In this document: positions 8,289-17,084 of the stretch, piece after piece
Layout: each line of letters opens with the position of its first letter
Position numbering within the stretch: position 1 is the first letter of the stretch
NCBI RefSeq assembly: GCF_004028155.1
Contig: NZ_SBII01000004.1
Coordinates: forward strand, 124,001 to 188,000
Direction of reading: 5' to 3'
Length of the DNA stretch: 64,000 bases
Origin: Flavobacterium cerinum
Lineage (GTDB): Bacteria; Bacteroidota; Bacteroidia; Flavobacteriales; Flavobacteriaceae
Notes under the pieces: generated by a model
Told to the model about the DNA's origin: nothing
Database searches by the model: none
What the model saw: the letters and a program-made list of their open reading frames with translations, nothing else
Made by a program: the position numbers and the translations under genes

Positions 8289-9062
8289 ATGAATACAATA
8301 CAGGACCTTAGGCTGGCCGTTTTAATCGATGCAGATAATGTGCCTTATGCTAATGTAAAAGGAATGTTTGAGGAGATTGCAAAATATGGAACTCCAACTT
8401 TTAAACGTATCTATGCCGACTGGACAAAGCCTACCGTATCCGGATGGAAAAAGGTACTGCTTGAAAATGCTATTACGCCCATACAGCAATACAGTTATTC
8501 TACCGGGAAGAACGCTACCGATAGCGCCATGATCATCGATGCTATGGATATATTATATACCGGTAAGGTAGATGGATTTTGTATTGTATCCTCCGATAGT
8601 GATTTTACCCGTTTGGCAACCCGATTAAGAGAAGCCGGAATGAAGGTTATAGGTATAGGTGAGAAAAAAACACTCATACCGTTTATATCAGCCTGCGATA
8701 AGTTTATTTATATAGAGATCTTGGGACGCGATAAAACCGATCAGGATCACGACCATGAGGACGATAAAGATGATAAAGAACTAAAACCTCGTGTTGAAGA
8801 GCATAAAGAAAGCCTTAGTAAAGTAGACAGACGACTTATAAAAATGTTAAGTGACAGTATTAATGATCTTGCCGATGAGAACGGCTGGGCATTCCTGGGC
8901 GACCTGGGTAATTTTATACTAAAAAAACAACCTGATTTCGACTCCCGTAACTACGGATTCCCAAAAATGCTGGCCTTGATCAAGAGCATCGATAATTTTA
9001 TCGTGGACGAAAGAGATACAGGCAAAAGCAACAGGAAACACGTGTTTGTAAAGAACAAATAA
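8289..9062 (+). CDS. NYN (LabA/PIN-like) ribonuclease-type domain with C-terminal OST-HTH/LOTUS domain
   Basis: 257 residues. Residues 1-150 form a NYN domain: LAVLIDADNVPY supplies the first acidic residues, GKNATDSAMIIDAMD the second set and IVSSDSDFTRLA the third, so the acidic metal-binding set of this PIN-like nuclease fold is intact. A charged, Asp/Glu/Lys-rich linker (about 152-175) leads to a C-terminal LOTUS/OST-HTH-like domain (about 180-255, GWAFLGDLGNFILKKQPDFD then FDSRNYGFPKMLALIKSI), a fold that binds RNA. RNA cleavage or processing is inferred from the families. A TATATTTG -7 element lies at 8265-8272. The 91-residue gene that follows starts nine bases downstream. Confidence 0.85.
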   Translation: MNTIQDLRLAVLIDADNVPYANVKGMFEEIAKYGTPTFKRIYADWTKPTVSGWKKVLLENAITPIQQYSYSTGKNATDSAMIIDAMDILYTGKVDGFCIVSSDSDFTRLATRLREAGMKVIGIGEKKTLIPFISACDKFIYIEILGRDKTDQDHDHEDDKDDKELKPRVEEHKESLSKVDRRLIKMLSDSINDLADENGWAFLGDLGNFILKKQPDFDSRNYGFPKMLALIKSIDNFIVDERDTGKSNRKHVFVKNK

Positions 9063-9071
9063 TAATTTAAA

Positions 9072-9347
9072 ATGCAGATAAAGAAGCTTACAGAAGCAAT
9101 ATTGCGTATTGATACTACCGTAAACAAAATACAATTTGATAAAGAGTGGTTCTACTCAGTAGAAGACCTGGAAGATTACCTCAAAGAAGATCTCGAAGGA
9201 ATAGAATCAGTAACATTTCCTTTAGATTTTGACGGAGTAAAGTACCCTATAAAATGTACAACCTGGGATGACCTGCAGCGTTTTCTTGAAAAAGACCCTG
9301 TAGAAAATTTTAGGACAAGTGTTCTGAAAAATAGAGGTAAAAAATAA
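9072..9347 (+). CDS. Small protein of unknown function, related to a transposon passenger protein
   Basis: 91 residues, no signal peptide or TM segment. It has a pattern IQFDKEWFYSVEDLEDYL, GIESVTFPL, YPIKCTTWDDLQRFL. The 84-residue passenger protein at 28682 in the IS1595-type element shows the same order of motifs (VEFDGSTYYAIEEIE, GIQSIELPI, TTKCATFEAI), so I consider the two distant homologues. The pattern recalls DNA-binding or antirepressor-type N-terminal modules (a Tyr followed by an 'EDL' helix), but this is not established. It is probably co-transcribed with the NYN gene, nine bases upstream. Confidence 0.6.
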   Translation: MQIKKLTEAILRIDTTVNKIQFDKEWFYSVEDLEDYLKEDLEGIESVTFPLDFDGVKYPIKCTTWDDLQRFLEKDPVENFRTSVLKNRGKK

Positions 9348-9355
9348 TTGAAGTT

Positions 9356-9388
9356 TGTCATTTCGACCGAAGTGGAGAAATCTCAATA
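9356..9388. repeat. Interspersed-repeat-like sequence TGTCATTTCGACCGAAG...
   Basis: The string TGTCATTTCGACCGAAGTGG followed by AGAAATCTC resembles a short intergenic repeat I know from many flavobacterial genomes. Only one copy is visible in this window, so the call rests on recollection, not on repetition seen here. Confidence 0.4.
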
Positions 9389-9398
9389 TAACTGAATA

Positions 9399-11897
9399 TT
9401 ACTCCAATATATCCAGAAACGTTAATCCAAAAATAACCCCATCGCTAATAAATCCGCTTTCATAAGATCGAATATAATCGATTCTTAAAAAACGTGCTTT
9501 ACCCCAGCCTACATTATCCAGTCCTACAGTAAATTCCATATACGGACTTCGGTTTGGTGTTGCCAGTATATGATAACCCGCAACTAAATAATAGTTGAGC
9601 TTATGGATAAGCGGAAGCGAATTGGTAAGCAGCCCTTGGAAATTATGCTCCATGTGCCCTTCAAAATAAGCATCATTAGTGCTGTGTGAATAGTATGGAA
9701 GAAAATTAAATACTCTCATGTAACGTTCAGATCTCCCTACATGGGTTTGATTCCCATTAAAATGCATATAATCAGTAAAAGCGATCTTATCAGAATTAAA
9801 GAATTTACCGGCTCTAAAGCTCGTACTCAGTTCGCCTTTGTTACCAATGGTCAGGTCGTAGGTTACCTTTGCAGAAACGTGATCAAAGTTATAATCGCTT
9901 ATACTTGATGCAAAACCTTTATCATATTTAAGAAACAACTTTGGATATTTCTCATTAGCTATATTTTCTTTAGTATCAGGCCTGGTTTTATATTTCTGTC
10001 CAAAGCTTATACGCGCCGCAACAGATGTTTTATACATATGGTGTTTTTGAAAAGCCAGGGTTGTATTATCATACATCGTAGCCGGATCATATAACAGCAA
10101 TGGATTGTTTGAGGTATAGGGATGATAAAGATCCTTTAACGTAGAAAAGTTAGTATTGTTTAGTAAAGCCCTTTTTCGTGTATATTCAACACTGCCATAA
10201 AGGTGAATACCATTAACAACTTCCTCTTCATAGCTAAGACGGATAAAATTATTATCAAATAATTTCATGTAATTATCCCTAAAAAATAAGGTGCTGATAC
10301 TGTTTACAATTCGGTTTATGGGCTTTTCGGAGTTATACTGTTCAATGCTGCTTCCCCCGCGAAGCGTAATAATTCGTTTAGAAAAATTATTAAACTTTTT
10401 AGAAATCGTCCCTGTAGCACGAAAACGCTTCTCGGCAAAACCGTAACTAAGGTCGGTACCTATAGTAGTATATGTATTCTGCTTATCGTCATGATATTTT
10501 GTAAAGTAAAAACCGGGTTCAAGATTGTAAGCCTGTACGGTGTTAAAACCCAAACGGCGGGCTATACCGGTATAGCTGGCATCCCAATTTTTATAGCTAT
10601 TGTGGTATACATAACCCAAAGCAGGAGAGAATAATGTAAAATGGTTACGTGCCTTATCCGACTCGTCCATGTAAGCTTTTGTATTCCTTGTATCCTGCAG
10701 GCTGTCTTTTTTAATGTAATCGGCCTTTTCTTCTTTGGTAAGAGGAATAGGGCGTATGGTATTCCAAAACGAATCCGGTTTTTTATTCGCACCTTCCTCA
10801 AAAGAAAGGATTTCTGCATTAAAGGTGTATTTGTCGAATTTTGGATCTATTGTAAAATTACTGTACACATGGGTAAACCTTCCGGAGAAACCAACGCCAA
10901 AAAGACCGGCATCAAAGCTTAAAGTTTGTACATTCTTTGTCCATAGTTTTGCTTTGGCATTATAGCCATAATTTTGCCGAATGGTAAGCGTGTTTATAAG
11001 TTCCTGTTCAATCTGGCTTCCTTTAATGCTTAGGTCTACAGCATAAAGTTCCCAGGAATCTTCAATGATATAAACATAACCTGTCATGGCAGGTTCATTC
11101 TCTATTTTTGGGGTAACTTTTATTTTATTTATGATATAGCCGCCTGCTTCATTAAAAGTACTTTCTAAGCTGTACTTGTAATAATTAAAAGCATTATCGG
11201 CAATAGGAGATACCACGTTTACCTCAAACGGAATATAATTGTTATAAAAGTCAAACTCAGCAGCAGCGGCATTATTAAAGCTAAAGCCATTATCTTCACC
11301 GCTTACCTTTGAGGCTATAACATGTTCTTTTATAGTGGTAGAATTAAGGTGCTTTACTCTGGAAACTGTTTCAGAAAGGTAAAGGATACCGCTTCTGGAG
11401 TTATTTAAAGAGGAACCAAGGTCGCCTATTTCCTGTCCCAGTATTTTTTCAGGTATGTCATTTAGTTTAAAAACACCGCGGGAGTAAAAATCAGCTTCAA
11501 AGCGTGCAGTTTTATCAGCATTGTTTTTTCTGTTTTTAATGGCATTTTTAATCACCGCATCTGCCGGATTATCAGTGTTGGAAATTACCAGTTCTTTCAG
11601 CGTATAGCTTTCGTCTTCCAGTGTAACATTCAAAGTGTGAGGTAATGCGGTTACATCTATCGTCACTTCACGGGTTTTATAGCCCATCGACCTGAAAATA
11701 ATTGTGTAGCGTCCTTTTTCTTTAATGTTTAGCGAATAACTTCCATTTTCGTTAGACGATGTTCCATTATACGTATTAGCTACTGTAATGCTGGCAAAAG
11801 CTACAGGCTCGCTTTTTTTTGAGGTTACCCATCCGTTTACCTGTGCTATGGCAGGCATACTTAAAAACAGCAGGAATAGTATAATGTTTTTTTTCAT
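9399..11897 (-). CDS. DUF5686 outer-membrane protein with carboxypeptidase-regulatory-like domain (paralogue 2)
   Basis: 832 residues with a signal peptide ending near AIAQ, a CarboxypepD_reg-like domain (about 20-105, GWVTSKKSEPVAFASITVANTYNG onward) and a DUF5686 region to the C-terminus (FGLTFLDILE). It is a clear full-length paralogue of the gene at 4415, with the same strand, domain order and end. The start lies seven bases downstream of the aroQ stop on the same strand, so it may be co-transcribed with aroQ. Function unknown; outer-membrane location is inferred from the signal peptide and the alternating aromatic strands. Confidence 0.85.
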   Translation of the reverse strand: MKKNIILFLLFLSMPAIAQVNGWVTSKKSEPVAFASITVANTYNGTSSNENGSYSLNIKEKGRYTIIFRSMGYKTREVTIDVTALPHTLNVTLEDESYTLKELVISNTDNPADAVIKNAIKNRKNNADKTARFEADFYSRGVFKLNDIPEKILGQEIGDLGSSLNNSRSGILYLSETVSRVKHLNSTTIKEHVIASKVSGEDNGFSFNNAAAAEFDFYNNYIPFEVNVVSPIADNAFNYYKYSLESTFNEAGGYIINKIKVTPKIENEPAMTGYVYIIEDSWELYAVDLSIKGSQIEQELINTLTIRQNYGYNAKAKLWTKNVQTLSFDAGLFGVGFSGRFTHVYSNFTIDPKFDKYTFNAEILSFEEGANKKPDSFWNTIRPIPLTKEEKADYIKKDSLQDTRNTKAYMDESDKARNHFTLFSPALGYVYHNSYKNWDASYTGIARRLGFNTVQAYNLEPGFYFTKYHDDKQNTYTTIGTDLSYGFAEKRFRATGTISKKFNNFSKRIITLRGGSSIEQYNSEKPINRIVNSISTLFFRDNYMKLFDNNFIRLSYEEEVVNGIHLYGSVEYTRKRALLNNTNFSTLKDLYHPYTSNNPLLLYDPATMYDNTTLAFQKHHMYKTSVAARISFGQKYKTRPDTKENIANEKYPKLFLKYDKGFASSISDYNFDHVSAKVTYDLTIGNKGELSTSFRAGKFFNSDKIAFTDYMHFNGNQTHVGRSERYMRVFNFLPYYSHSTNDAYFEGHMEHNFQGLLTNSLPLIHKLNYYLVAGYHILATPNRSPYMEFTVGLDNVGWGKARFLRIDYIRSYESGFISDGVIFGLTFLDILE

Positions 11898-11903
11898 AGT
11901 TTT

Positions 11904-12320
11904 TTATATAATAAGCGATTGCAGTGCAAGCTCATATCCTTTTAACCCAAATCCTATAATAATGCCTGCAGCAACAGGGGAAAGGTAGGATTGATGTCTA
12001 AATGTTTCTCTGGAATAAGTATTCGATATATGAACTTCTACAACAGGCGATGTAACAGCTTTAACAGCATCTGCAATACCTATAGAGGTATGTGTATAAG
12101 CACCTGCATTTAATATAATGCCTTTATAGCTAAAACCGGTTTCCTGTATTTTAGAAATAAGCTCACCCTCAATATTACTTTGGTAGTATTCTAATGCCAC
12201 ACCGGGAAATTTTTGTTGTAGTTCGGCATGGTAGTCTTCAAATGTACGGGCTCCGTAAACTTCAGGCTCACGAGTTCCCAGAAGGTTAAGGTTAGGGCCG
12301 TTTATGATAATAATTTTCAT
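11904..12320 (-). CDS. aroQ: 3-dehydroquinate dehydratase, type II
   Basis: The third step of the shikimate pathway, the reversible trans-dehydration of 3-dehydroquinate in the cytoplasm. At 138 residues it has the type II length. Diagnostic motifs are all present: NGPNLNLLGTREPEVYG with the catalytic Arg/Tyr loop, YYQSNIEGELISKI, the substrate-binding ILNAGAYTHTSIGI, and EVHISNTYSRETFRHQSYLS with the catalytic His. It is next to xerD-linked genes, an arrangement seen in other flavobacteria. The DUF5686 gene follows seven bases downstream. Confidence 0.95.
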   Translation of the reverse strand: MKIIIINGPNLNLLGTREPEVYGARTFEDYHAELQQKFPGVALEYYQSNIEGELISKIQETGFSYKGIILNAGAYTHTSIGIADAVKAVTSPVVEVHISNTYSRETFRHQSYLSPVAAGIIIGFGLKGYELALQSLII

Positions 12321-12397
12321 GTGTGTTTTTTGTAAATGTAAGTATTAGGGCCTCAGTGTGTATGTAGTTTAATACTAATTTTAACATTCCGGCCAAT

Positions 12398-12430
12398 AAA
12401 AAAACCGGTATATCTTAAAGATAAACCGGC
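12398..12430 (-). terminator. Terminator for the minus-strand outer-membrane barrel genes
   Basis: On the minus strand, a stem built from AGCCGGTTTATCTT and its near-complement AAGATATACCGG, followed by a T-run, 22 bases after the stop at 12452. Confidence 0.7.
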
Positions 12431-12451
12431 TTGTGTATGTTATTTTGTTTT

Positions 12452-13006
12452 CTAGAAAAAGTATCCTACAGAAAGCTGGAATACATTATTCTTAACGTCT
12501 ACCTCACTTACATCAGATACGTTGCTTAGACCAACGGTATAACGTGCCTGTGCAAAAAGGCCTGCAAAAATTTTAAGTTCTACACCAGCCGCAGCCGCCA
12601 TATCAAAACTCTTAGTGTCAAAAGCTTCTTCAGCATCGCTAACAAGGAAAGAGAACTGAGGCCCTGCCATAACACTTAAACGATCCGGTAATAAATAAAA
12701 CTTAGCCATAACAGGTACAGATATATAGTCAAGGTTAATGTCTTTAGCTACGCCTACAACACCACCATCATCATATTTTGCTTTACCTCCCTGAGAAGAG
12801 AAAAGACCTTCTGCCTGAACTGAAAATGTAGGCATTAAATTAACTTCTACTACGGCACCGGCATGAAAGTTTGTAATTCCGTCGCTGTCTAAGTCTCCTG
12901 AAAATTTAGAAAAGTTAGCTCCTGCTTTGATACCAAAGTCTATGCCTTGTGCCTGCATTGCGAAACTACCTGCAAGTGCAGCTACTAAAAAAATGATCTT
13001 CTTCAT
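12452..13006 (-). CDS. PorT-like outer-membrane beta-barrel protein (cluster member 1)
   Basis: 184 residues: a signal peptide ending MQAQ, then an eight-stranded beta-barrel of the porin family (outer membrane beta-barrel domain 2). Family hallmarks seen are FGIKAGANFSKFSG, FHAGAVVEVNL, QAEGLFSSQGGK, YISVPVMAKFYL, AGPQFSFLV, and the C-terminal FAQARYTVGLSNVSD ... VFQLSVGYFF with terminal Phe. It is one of four same-family genes here (also 13028, 13878, 15392). The role of such small barrels is undefined. It starts 21 bases after the neighbouring paralogue's stop, suggesting an operon of two. Confidence 0.85.
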   Translation of the reverse strand: MKKIIFLVAALAGSFAMQAQGIDFGIKAGANFSKFSGDLDSDGITNFHAGAVVEVNLMPTFSVQAEGLFSSQGGKAKYDDGGVVGVAKDINLDYISVPVMAKFYLLPDRLSVMAGPQFSFLVSDAEEAFDTKSFDMAAAAGVELKIFAGLFAQARYTVGLSNVSDVSEVDVKNNVFQLSVGYFF

Positions 13007-13027
13007 GGTTATAATTGTTTGAGTTAT

Positions 13028-13567
13028 TTAAAAAAAATATCCTAGAGATAATTGAATAACCGAGTTCTTTACATCGGCATTGTTACTAATCTCTGAAAGT
13101 CCCATACAGTACCTTCCCTGTACAAACAGCCCGCCCGATATGGTATATTCCAGCCCGCCTGCTATTCCATACTCAAAGGATTTACCTTCAATGGGCAGTA
13201 CATCTTTTGTTTCGCCTGCCAGTAAGCTTAATTGAGGCCCTGCATGTACACTAAACACATCATTTATATAAAACTTTACCATTAATGGCAGCGTAAAATA
13301 ATTCAGTTTATAATCGTCATCCATTTTTTCAACTTTAACTCCTTGAGTAGAAAATAAAATTTCAGGTTGAAATGAAACCTTTTTTGTAATGATAAACTCC
13401 TTTAGTACTCCAATATGAAAACTAGTAAGTCCTTTTAATCCATCTGTATCACTCCCGGAAAAGTTAGAAAAATTTAAACCTGCTTTTATTCCAAAAGACT
13501 GAGCCTGAGTAATTCCGGTTGTAAAAATGATCAGTAATAACAGCAAATTTTTTCTCATGGATTTCAT
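13028..13567 (-). CDS. PorT-like outer-membrane beta-barrel protein (cluster member 2)
   Basis: About 179 residues from the start I prefer (MKSMRKNLLLLLIIF, signal peptide ending TQAQ). An upstream ATG at 13585 would add six residues ahead of the signal peptide and is less likely. It has the same family signature as its neighbours: FGIKAGLNFSNFSG, FHIGVLKEF, QPEILFSTQGVK, YFTLPLMVKFYI, AGPQLSLLAG, FVQGRYCMGLSEIS and a terminal LSLGYFF. Probably co-transcribed with the 12452 gene. Confidence 0.85.
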   Translation of the reverse strand: MKSMRKNLLLLLIIFTTGITQAQSFGIKAGLNFSNFSGSDTDGLKGLTSFHIGVLKEFIITKKVSFQPEILFSTQGVKVEKMDDDYKLNYFTLPLMVKFYINDVFSVHAGPQLSLLAGETKDVLPIEGKSFEYGIAGGLEYTISGGLFVQGRYCMGLSEISNNADVKNSVIQLSLGYFF

Positions 13568-13585
13568 ACGGTTTTCCGTAAACAA

Positions 13586-13907
13586 AAGTAAGGAAAAGTA
13601 GTACTAATAAAATATTTTTAACCCTATTTTTGGTTTAATAAAGGTTAAATGTTTTTTAATCATGAAGCATTTGCAATCAAAGAACGTTGATAATGATTTG
13701 AAAAATAAAAGATAATCACATCTGTACTGTCTGTAATTTAAATTTTATATAATGTAATAACAACGCTATTTTGCGGTTAAATTACGATAAAACTCATTTT
13801 TTAACAAAAAATTACAACATAGTATGGGGTGGTGGATATTTAAATGTTAAATTTTTTTATATTTTTGTTTGGCATAAATGTGCGAAATAACCCTAAATCT
13901 ATACACA
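13586..13907. other. AT-rich divergent intergenic region
   Basis: It separates two divergently transcribed beta-barrel genes. There are long A/T runs and no gene. TATATTTTTG near 13858-13867 is a plausible degenerate -7 element for the plus-strand gene. Confidence 0.35.
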
Positions 13908-14432
13908 ATGAAAAAAATCTTATTATCGGCCGCTGTAGTTATGGCATTCAGCTTTGCAGCTCAGGCGCAGAGCGAAGAAATGAAATTCGGTGTTAAAGCC
14001 GGAGCGAACTTTACCAATTTCACCGGTGATGCTGACGGTGATGGAAAAACAGGTTTTTATGTTGGAGGCCTTGTAGATTTTGCTGTTTCAGGAAATTTTC
14101 ATGTTCAGCCGGAACTGCATTACTCCAGTGAAGGAGCTAAAGATGCTAAAATTGATTATATCAGAGTGCCGGTAATGGCAAAATATTATGTAATGGAAGG
14201 ATTAAGCCTTCAGGCAGGTCCGGAAATCGCTTTTAAAGTTGGCGCAGATGATGGTGTTGACGAAACAACAAAATCAATCGACTTTGGTCTTGGAGCCGGC
14301 GCAGGTTATGAACTACCGATGGGTGTATTCTTTGACGTAAGATATAACGTAGGTTTGTCTAATATCAGTGATATTGATGGAGTTGATGTGAAAAACTCAG
14401 GTTTCCAGATTGGAGCAGGATACCGTTTCTAA
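13908..14432 (+). CDS. PorT-like outer-membrane beta-barrel protein (cluster member 3)
   Basis: I place the start at ATG 13908, which gives a standard signal peptide (MKKILLSAAVVMAFSFAAQAQ). The in-frame ATG 13878 would put ten extra residues before it. The mature barrel shows FGVKAGANFTNFTG, FYVGGLVDFAV, QPELHYSSEGAK, YIRVPVMAKYYV, AGPEIAFKV, and a C-terminal FFDVRYNVGLSNISD ... GFQIGAGYRF ending in Phe. It is divergent from the pair at 12452-13567 and has its own terminator. Confidence 0.85.
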   Translation: MKKILLSAAVVMAFSFAAQAQSEEMKFGVKAGANFTNFTGDADGDGKTGFYVGGLVDFAVSGNFHVQPELHYSSEGAKDAKIDYIRVPVMAKYYVMEGLSLQAGPEIAFKVGADDGVDETTKSIDFGLGAGAGYELPMGVFFDVRYNVGLSNISDIDGVDVKNSGFQIGAGYRF

Positions 14433-14450
14433 TAACTGATTTCTAATAAT

Positions 14451-14486
14451 AAAAAAGGCTGTCTAAATTTAGGCAGCTTTTTTTTT
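14451..14486 (+). terminator. Rho-independent terminator
   Basis: The stem GCTG-CTAAATTTAG-CAGC with one internal mismatch is flanked by A- and T-runs, 19 bases after the barrel gene stop at 14432. Confidence 0.85.
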
Positions 14487-14723
14487 CTCATTTCTGAAGT
14501 CTTAAAAATAGTAAATCCATAATAAATTATCTTTTTGGATAATCCTCATTATCAAATTTTCATTATTTCGCTAAAAAATGTGAAAAGATTTTGGATAAAT
14601 TAGCTGTATTCGTTCTTTGTGTAAAAAATAGTATAAGGATAAGTTAAATTTTTTTCACTAAGTTTTTACTTATTAAATTAATACTACTTTCGCAGTATAA
14701 AACAATTTATCAATACACAAAAA

Positions 14724-15323
14724 ATGAAAAAAATTTTACTATCTGCAGTAGCAATTATGGCTTTTGGCTTTGCTAATGCTCAGGAAACAACAGGATTTAC
14801 TAAAGGTGATGTATTTGTTTCTGGTTCTGTTGGTTTTGGATCTGAAAAAACAGGTGATAACAAAAACAATGAATTCAATTTTTCTCCAAAAGCAGGTTAC
14901 TTTGTAACTAACAATATCGCTGTTGGTGTAAAATTAGGCTTCACATCTGGAAAACAGACTGAACAGGCAGGACCTGTATCTGTTGAAACTAAAACAAACA
15001 CTTTTGAAGCAGGCGCTTTTGGTAGATACTACTTCACGCCAGCTAGTCAGTTTTCTTTCTTCGGAGAACTTTCTGCAGGTTTCAACAGTTCAAAATCTGA
15101 GATCGAAGGTTTACCTGGCGAAAGCAAATCTAACGGATTTAATTTAGGAGTTGCTCCTGGTATTAGCTATTTCGTATCTAAGAACATCGCTCTTGAGGCT
15201 ACTTTTGGTCTTTTAGGTTACAAAACTAACAAACCTGATGTTGATGGTGCTGAATCTACAGATACTTTTAATATCGGTGCAAACTTTAGTGATATCAGAT
15301 TTGGTATCGTTTACAAATTCTAA
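14724..15323 (+). CDS. OmpW/OmpA-type outer-membrane beta-barrel protein
   Basis: 199 residues, signal peptide MKKILLSAVAIMAFGFANAQ, then a barrel with alternating strands of a type different from the PorT-like neighbours: VFVSGSVGFGSEKTG, FNFSPKAGYFVTNNIAVGVKLGF, AGAFGRYYFTP, FFGELSAGFNSS, GVAPGISYFVSKNIALEATFGLLGY and a terminal FSDIRFGIVYKF. Probably a small structural or transport outer-membrane protein. Upstream, TACTTTCG around 14687 is one base off the -7 consensus. Codon use is strongly biased (GGT, GCT, AAC), suggesting high expression. Confidence 0.8.
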   Translation: MKKILLSAVAIMAFGFANAQETTGFTKGDVFVSGSVGFGSEKTGDNKNNEFNFSPKAGYFVTNNIAVGVKLGFTSGKQTEQAGPVSVETKTNTFEAGAFGRYYFTPASQFSFFGELSAGFNSSKSEIEGLPGESKSNGFNLGVAPGISYFVSKNIALEATFGLLGYKTNKPDVDGAESTDTFNIGANFSDIRFGIVYKF

Positions 15324-15342
15324 TACAATTTTGTATTTATAT

Positions 15343-15370
15343 AAAAAGCCTCCCAATTGGGAGGCTTTTT
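15343..15370. terminator. Bidirectional terminator between convergent barrel genes
   Basis: A perfect 12-bp stem AAAAAGCCTCCC/GGGAGGCTTTTT with AATT loop lies between the stops of the plus-strand gene at 14724 and the minus-strand gene at 15392. Confidence 0.92.
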
Positions 15371-15391
15371 CATTTTAAGATTCTGGATGTC

Positions 15392-15997
15392 TTAAAATTT
15401 ATATCCTAAACCTATCTGGAATACAGAGTTTTTAATATTTACATCATCATAAATATCAGTAACACCATAAACATATCTACCAGTAGCAAATAGACCCATG
15501 TCTGTCTGGAATGTCAAACCACCGGCAACACCAACGTCAAATTTTTTGGCATTATCCAGTTCTACATCTTCACCAGATTTAAAATCAACTTTTTCGTTTA
15601 CAAGGAAACCAAATTGCGGACCTACTTCAAGGCTTAATCCTTTAAATACATACACTTTTGCAAGCACAGGTACATTAATGTAGTCCAACTGAAATTCTGC
15701 TTTGTCTGCACCGGGTAAAGGTCTGAAATCAAATCCCTGGCCAGAATAAAGTACCTCTGCCTGTATCGAAAGAATATCTGCAATAGGCAGCTCACCCACT
15801 AAACCTACGTGAAAGCTCGTTCTGGAATCCGGACTGTCAAAATCGCTTCCCGTTACTGTTGCTAAGTTTACCCCACCTTTAATACCAAAGCTCGGAGTCA
15901 TCGATTGTTTATTACTCGATTTGTCCTGTGCGTTAGATACTGTTACTGTACCTATTAATAATGCACTCACTGATAATAATTTAAATAGCTTCTTCAT
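15392..15997 (-). CDS. PorT-like outer-membrane beta-barrel protein (cluster member 4)
   Basis: About 201 residues from MKKLFKLLSVSALLIG (signal peptide ending SNAQ). The upstream ATG at 16024 would add nine residues and is less likely. It has the family motifs FGIKGGVNLATVTG, FHVGLVGEL, QAEVLYSGQGFD, YINVPVLAKVYVF, GPQFGFLV, FATGRYVYGVTDIYD and a terminal VFQIGLGYKF. It belongs to the same family as 12452, 13028 and 13908. It is divergent from xerD, with 90 bases between the starts. Confidence 0.85.
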   Translation of the reverse strand: MKKLFKLLSVSALLIGTVTVSNAQDKSSNKQSMTPSFGIKGGVNLATVTGSDFDSPDSRTSFHVGLVGELPIADILSIQAEVLYSGQGFDFRPLPGADKAEFQLDYINVPVLAKVYVFKGLSLEVGPQFGFLVNEKVDFKSGEDVELDNAKKFDVGVAGGLTFQTDMGLFATGRYVYGVTDIYDDVNIKNSVFQIGLGYKF

Positions 15998-16087
15998 TTT
16001 ATAAGTTTTAGTTTTGTACTTCAAAATTATAGCATTAAAATTGGCTTAATTCTCAAAGGATTCTTAATTCACATAATTTTAACCTGT

Positions 16088-17005
16088 ATGAAAAGTTGGA
16101 TTAAATTTATTAGCGACTATAAATACTACCTTAAAATAGAGCGTGGGCTATCTGTAAATTCCATTGAAAATTACAGTTTTGATGTGCAAAGGCTTGTAAA
16201 CTATCTCGAAAACAGAGGTATGGATATATCTCCGCTAAAAATTAATGAAGAGATAATCCAGCAGTTTATTTACCATATTTCTACAGAACTCAATCCAAGG
16301 TCAAGGGCACGGATTATTTCGGGTCTTAAGAGTTTTTTTAACTATTTAATGTTCGAAGACTGCCGAAAAGACAGTCCGATGGAGCTTATTGAGGTGCCAA
16401 AAATTGGCAGAAAGCTTCCGGATACACTTTCTACTGCCGAAATCGATGCGCTTATTAAGGCTATTGAACTCAATAAAATAGATAAAGAAGGCAAATCGCA
16501 GGGAGAACGCAATCGTGCTATGCTGGAAACATTATACAGCTGCGGGTTGCGGGTATCAGAGTTAGTAACCCTAAAGTTATCCGATCTGTTTTTTGAAGAA
16601 GGATTTATAAAGATAACAGGAAAGGGAAATAAACAGCGCTTCGTTCCTATAGGCAGCTTTACGCAGAAATACATTAACCTTTATAGGGAGACTGACCGTA
16701 ATAAGCTTATTATTCAAAAAGGTCATGAAGACACACTCTTTTTAAACAGACGCGGTAAAAGCCTTACACGCGCTATGGTATTTACTATTATAAAAGAGCT
16801 GGCTGCGAAAATAGGGCTTAATAAAACAATAAGTCCGCATACTTTCAGACACTCATTTGCAACACATTTACTCGAAAACGGAGCCGATCTTCGATCCATT
16901 CAATTAATGCTTGGGCATGAATCCATTACTACCACAGAAATTTACATGCATCTCGACAGGAAATTCCTTAATAAAGTTTTAAACACATATCATCCACGTC
17001 GATAA
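16088..17005 (+). CDS. xerD: Site-specific tyrosine recombinase XerD
   Basis: 305 residues with the family length. It has an N-terminal SAM-like core-binding domain (about 1-95, FISDYKYYLKIERGLSVNSIENY) and a C-terminal catalytic domain. The catalytic set is complete: Arg in LYSCGLRVSELV, Lys in GKGNKQRFVP, HTFRHSFATHLL giving His-x-x-Arg, His in LGHESITTTEIY, and the nucleophilic Tyr in that last motif. It resolves chromosome dimers at dif together with a XerC-type partner or as the single Xer. It is near aroQ, as in related genomes. It is not associated with a mobile element here. Confidence 0.93.
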   Translation: MKSWIKFISDYKYYLKIERGLSVNSIENYSFDVQRLVNYLENRGMDISPLKINEEIIQQFIYHISTELNPRSRARIISGLKSFFNYLMFEDCRKDSPMELIEVPKIGRKLPDTLSTAEIDALIKAIELNKIDKEGKSQGERNRAMLETLYSCGLRVSELVTLKLSDLFFEEGFIKITGKGNKQRFVPIGSFTQKYINLYRETDRNKLIIQKGHEDTLFLNRRGKSLTRAMVFTIIKELAAKIGLNKTISPHTFRHSFATHLLENGADLRSIQLMLGHESITTTEIYMHLDRKFLNKVLNTYHPRR

Positions 17006-17063
17006 TTTTATACTTAAAAAAGAACTTTTTTATAATAAAAGTTTATAATTTTAAAACGTAGAC

Positions 17064-17071
17064 TAATTTTG
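17064..17071 (+). promoter_or_regulatory. -7 promoter element TAATTTTG
   Basis: Matches TAnnTTTG, 13 bases before the ATG of the PAS histidine kinase. No clear -33 TTG was found. Confidence 0.4.
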
Positions 17072-17084
17072 CAAAAAACAAAGC

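Noticed and set aside
16088..17005. XerD considered as a mobile-element integrase
   Set aside because: It has the housekeeping XerD length and motifs, lies near aroQ, and no flanking repeats or cargo are seen.
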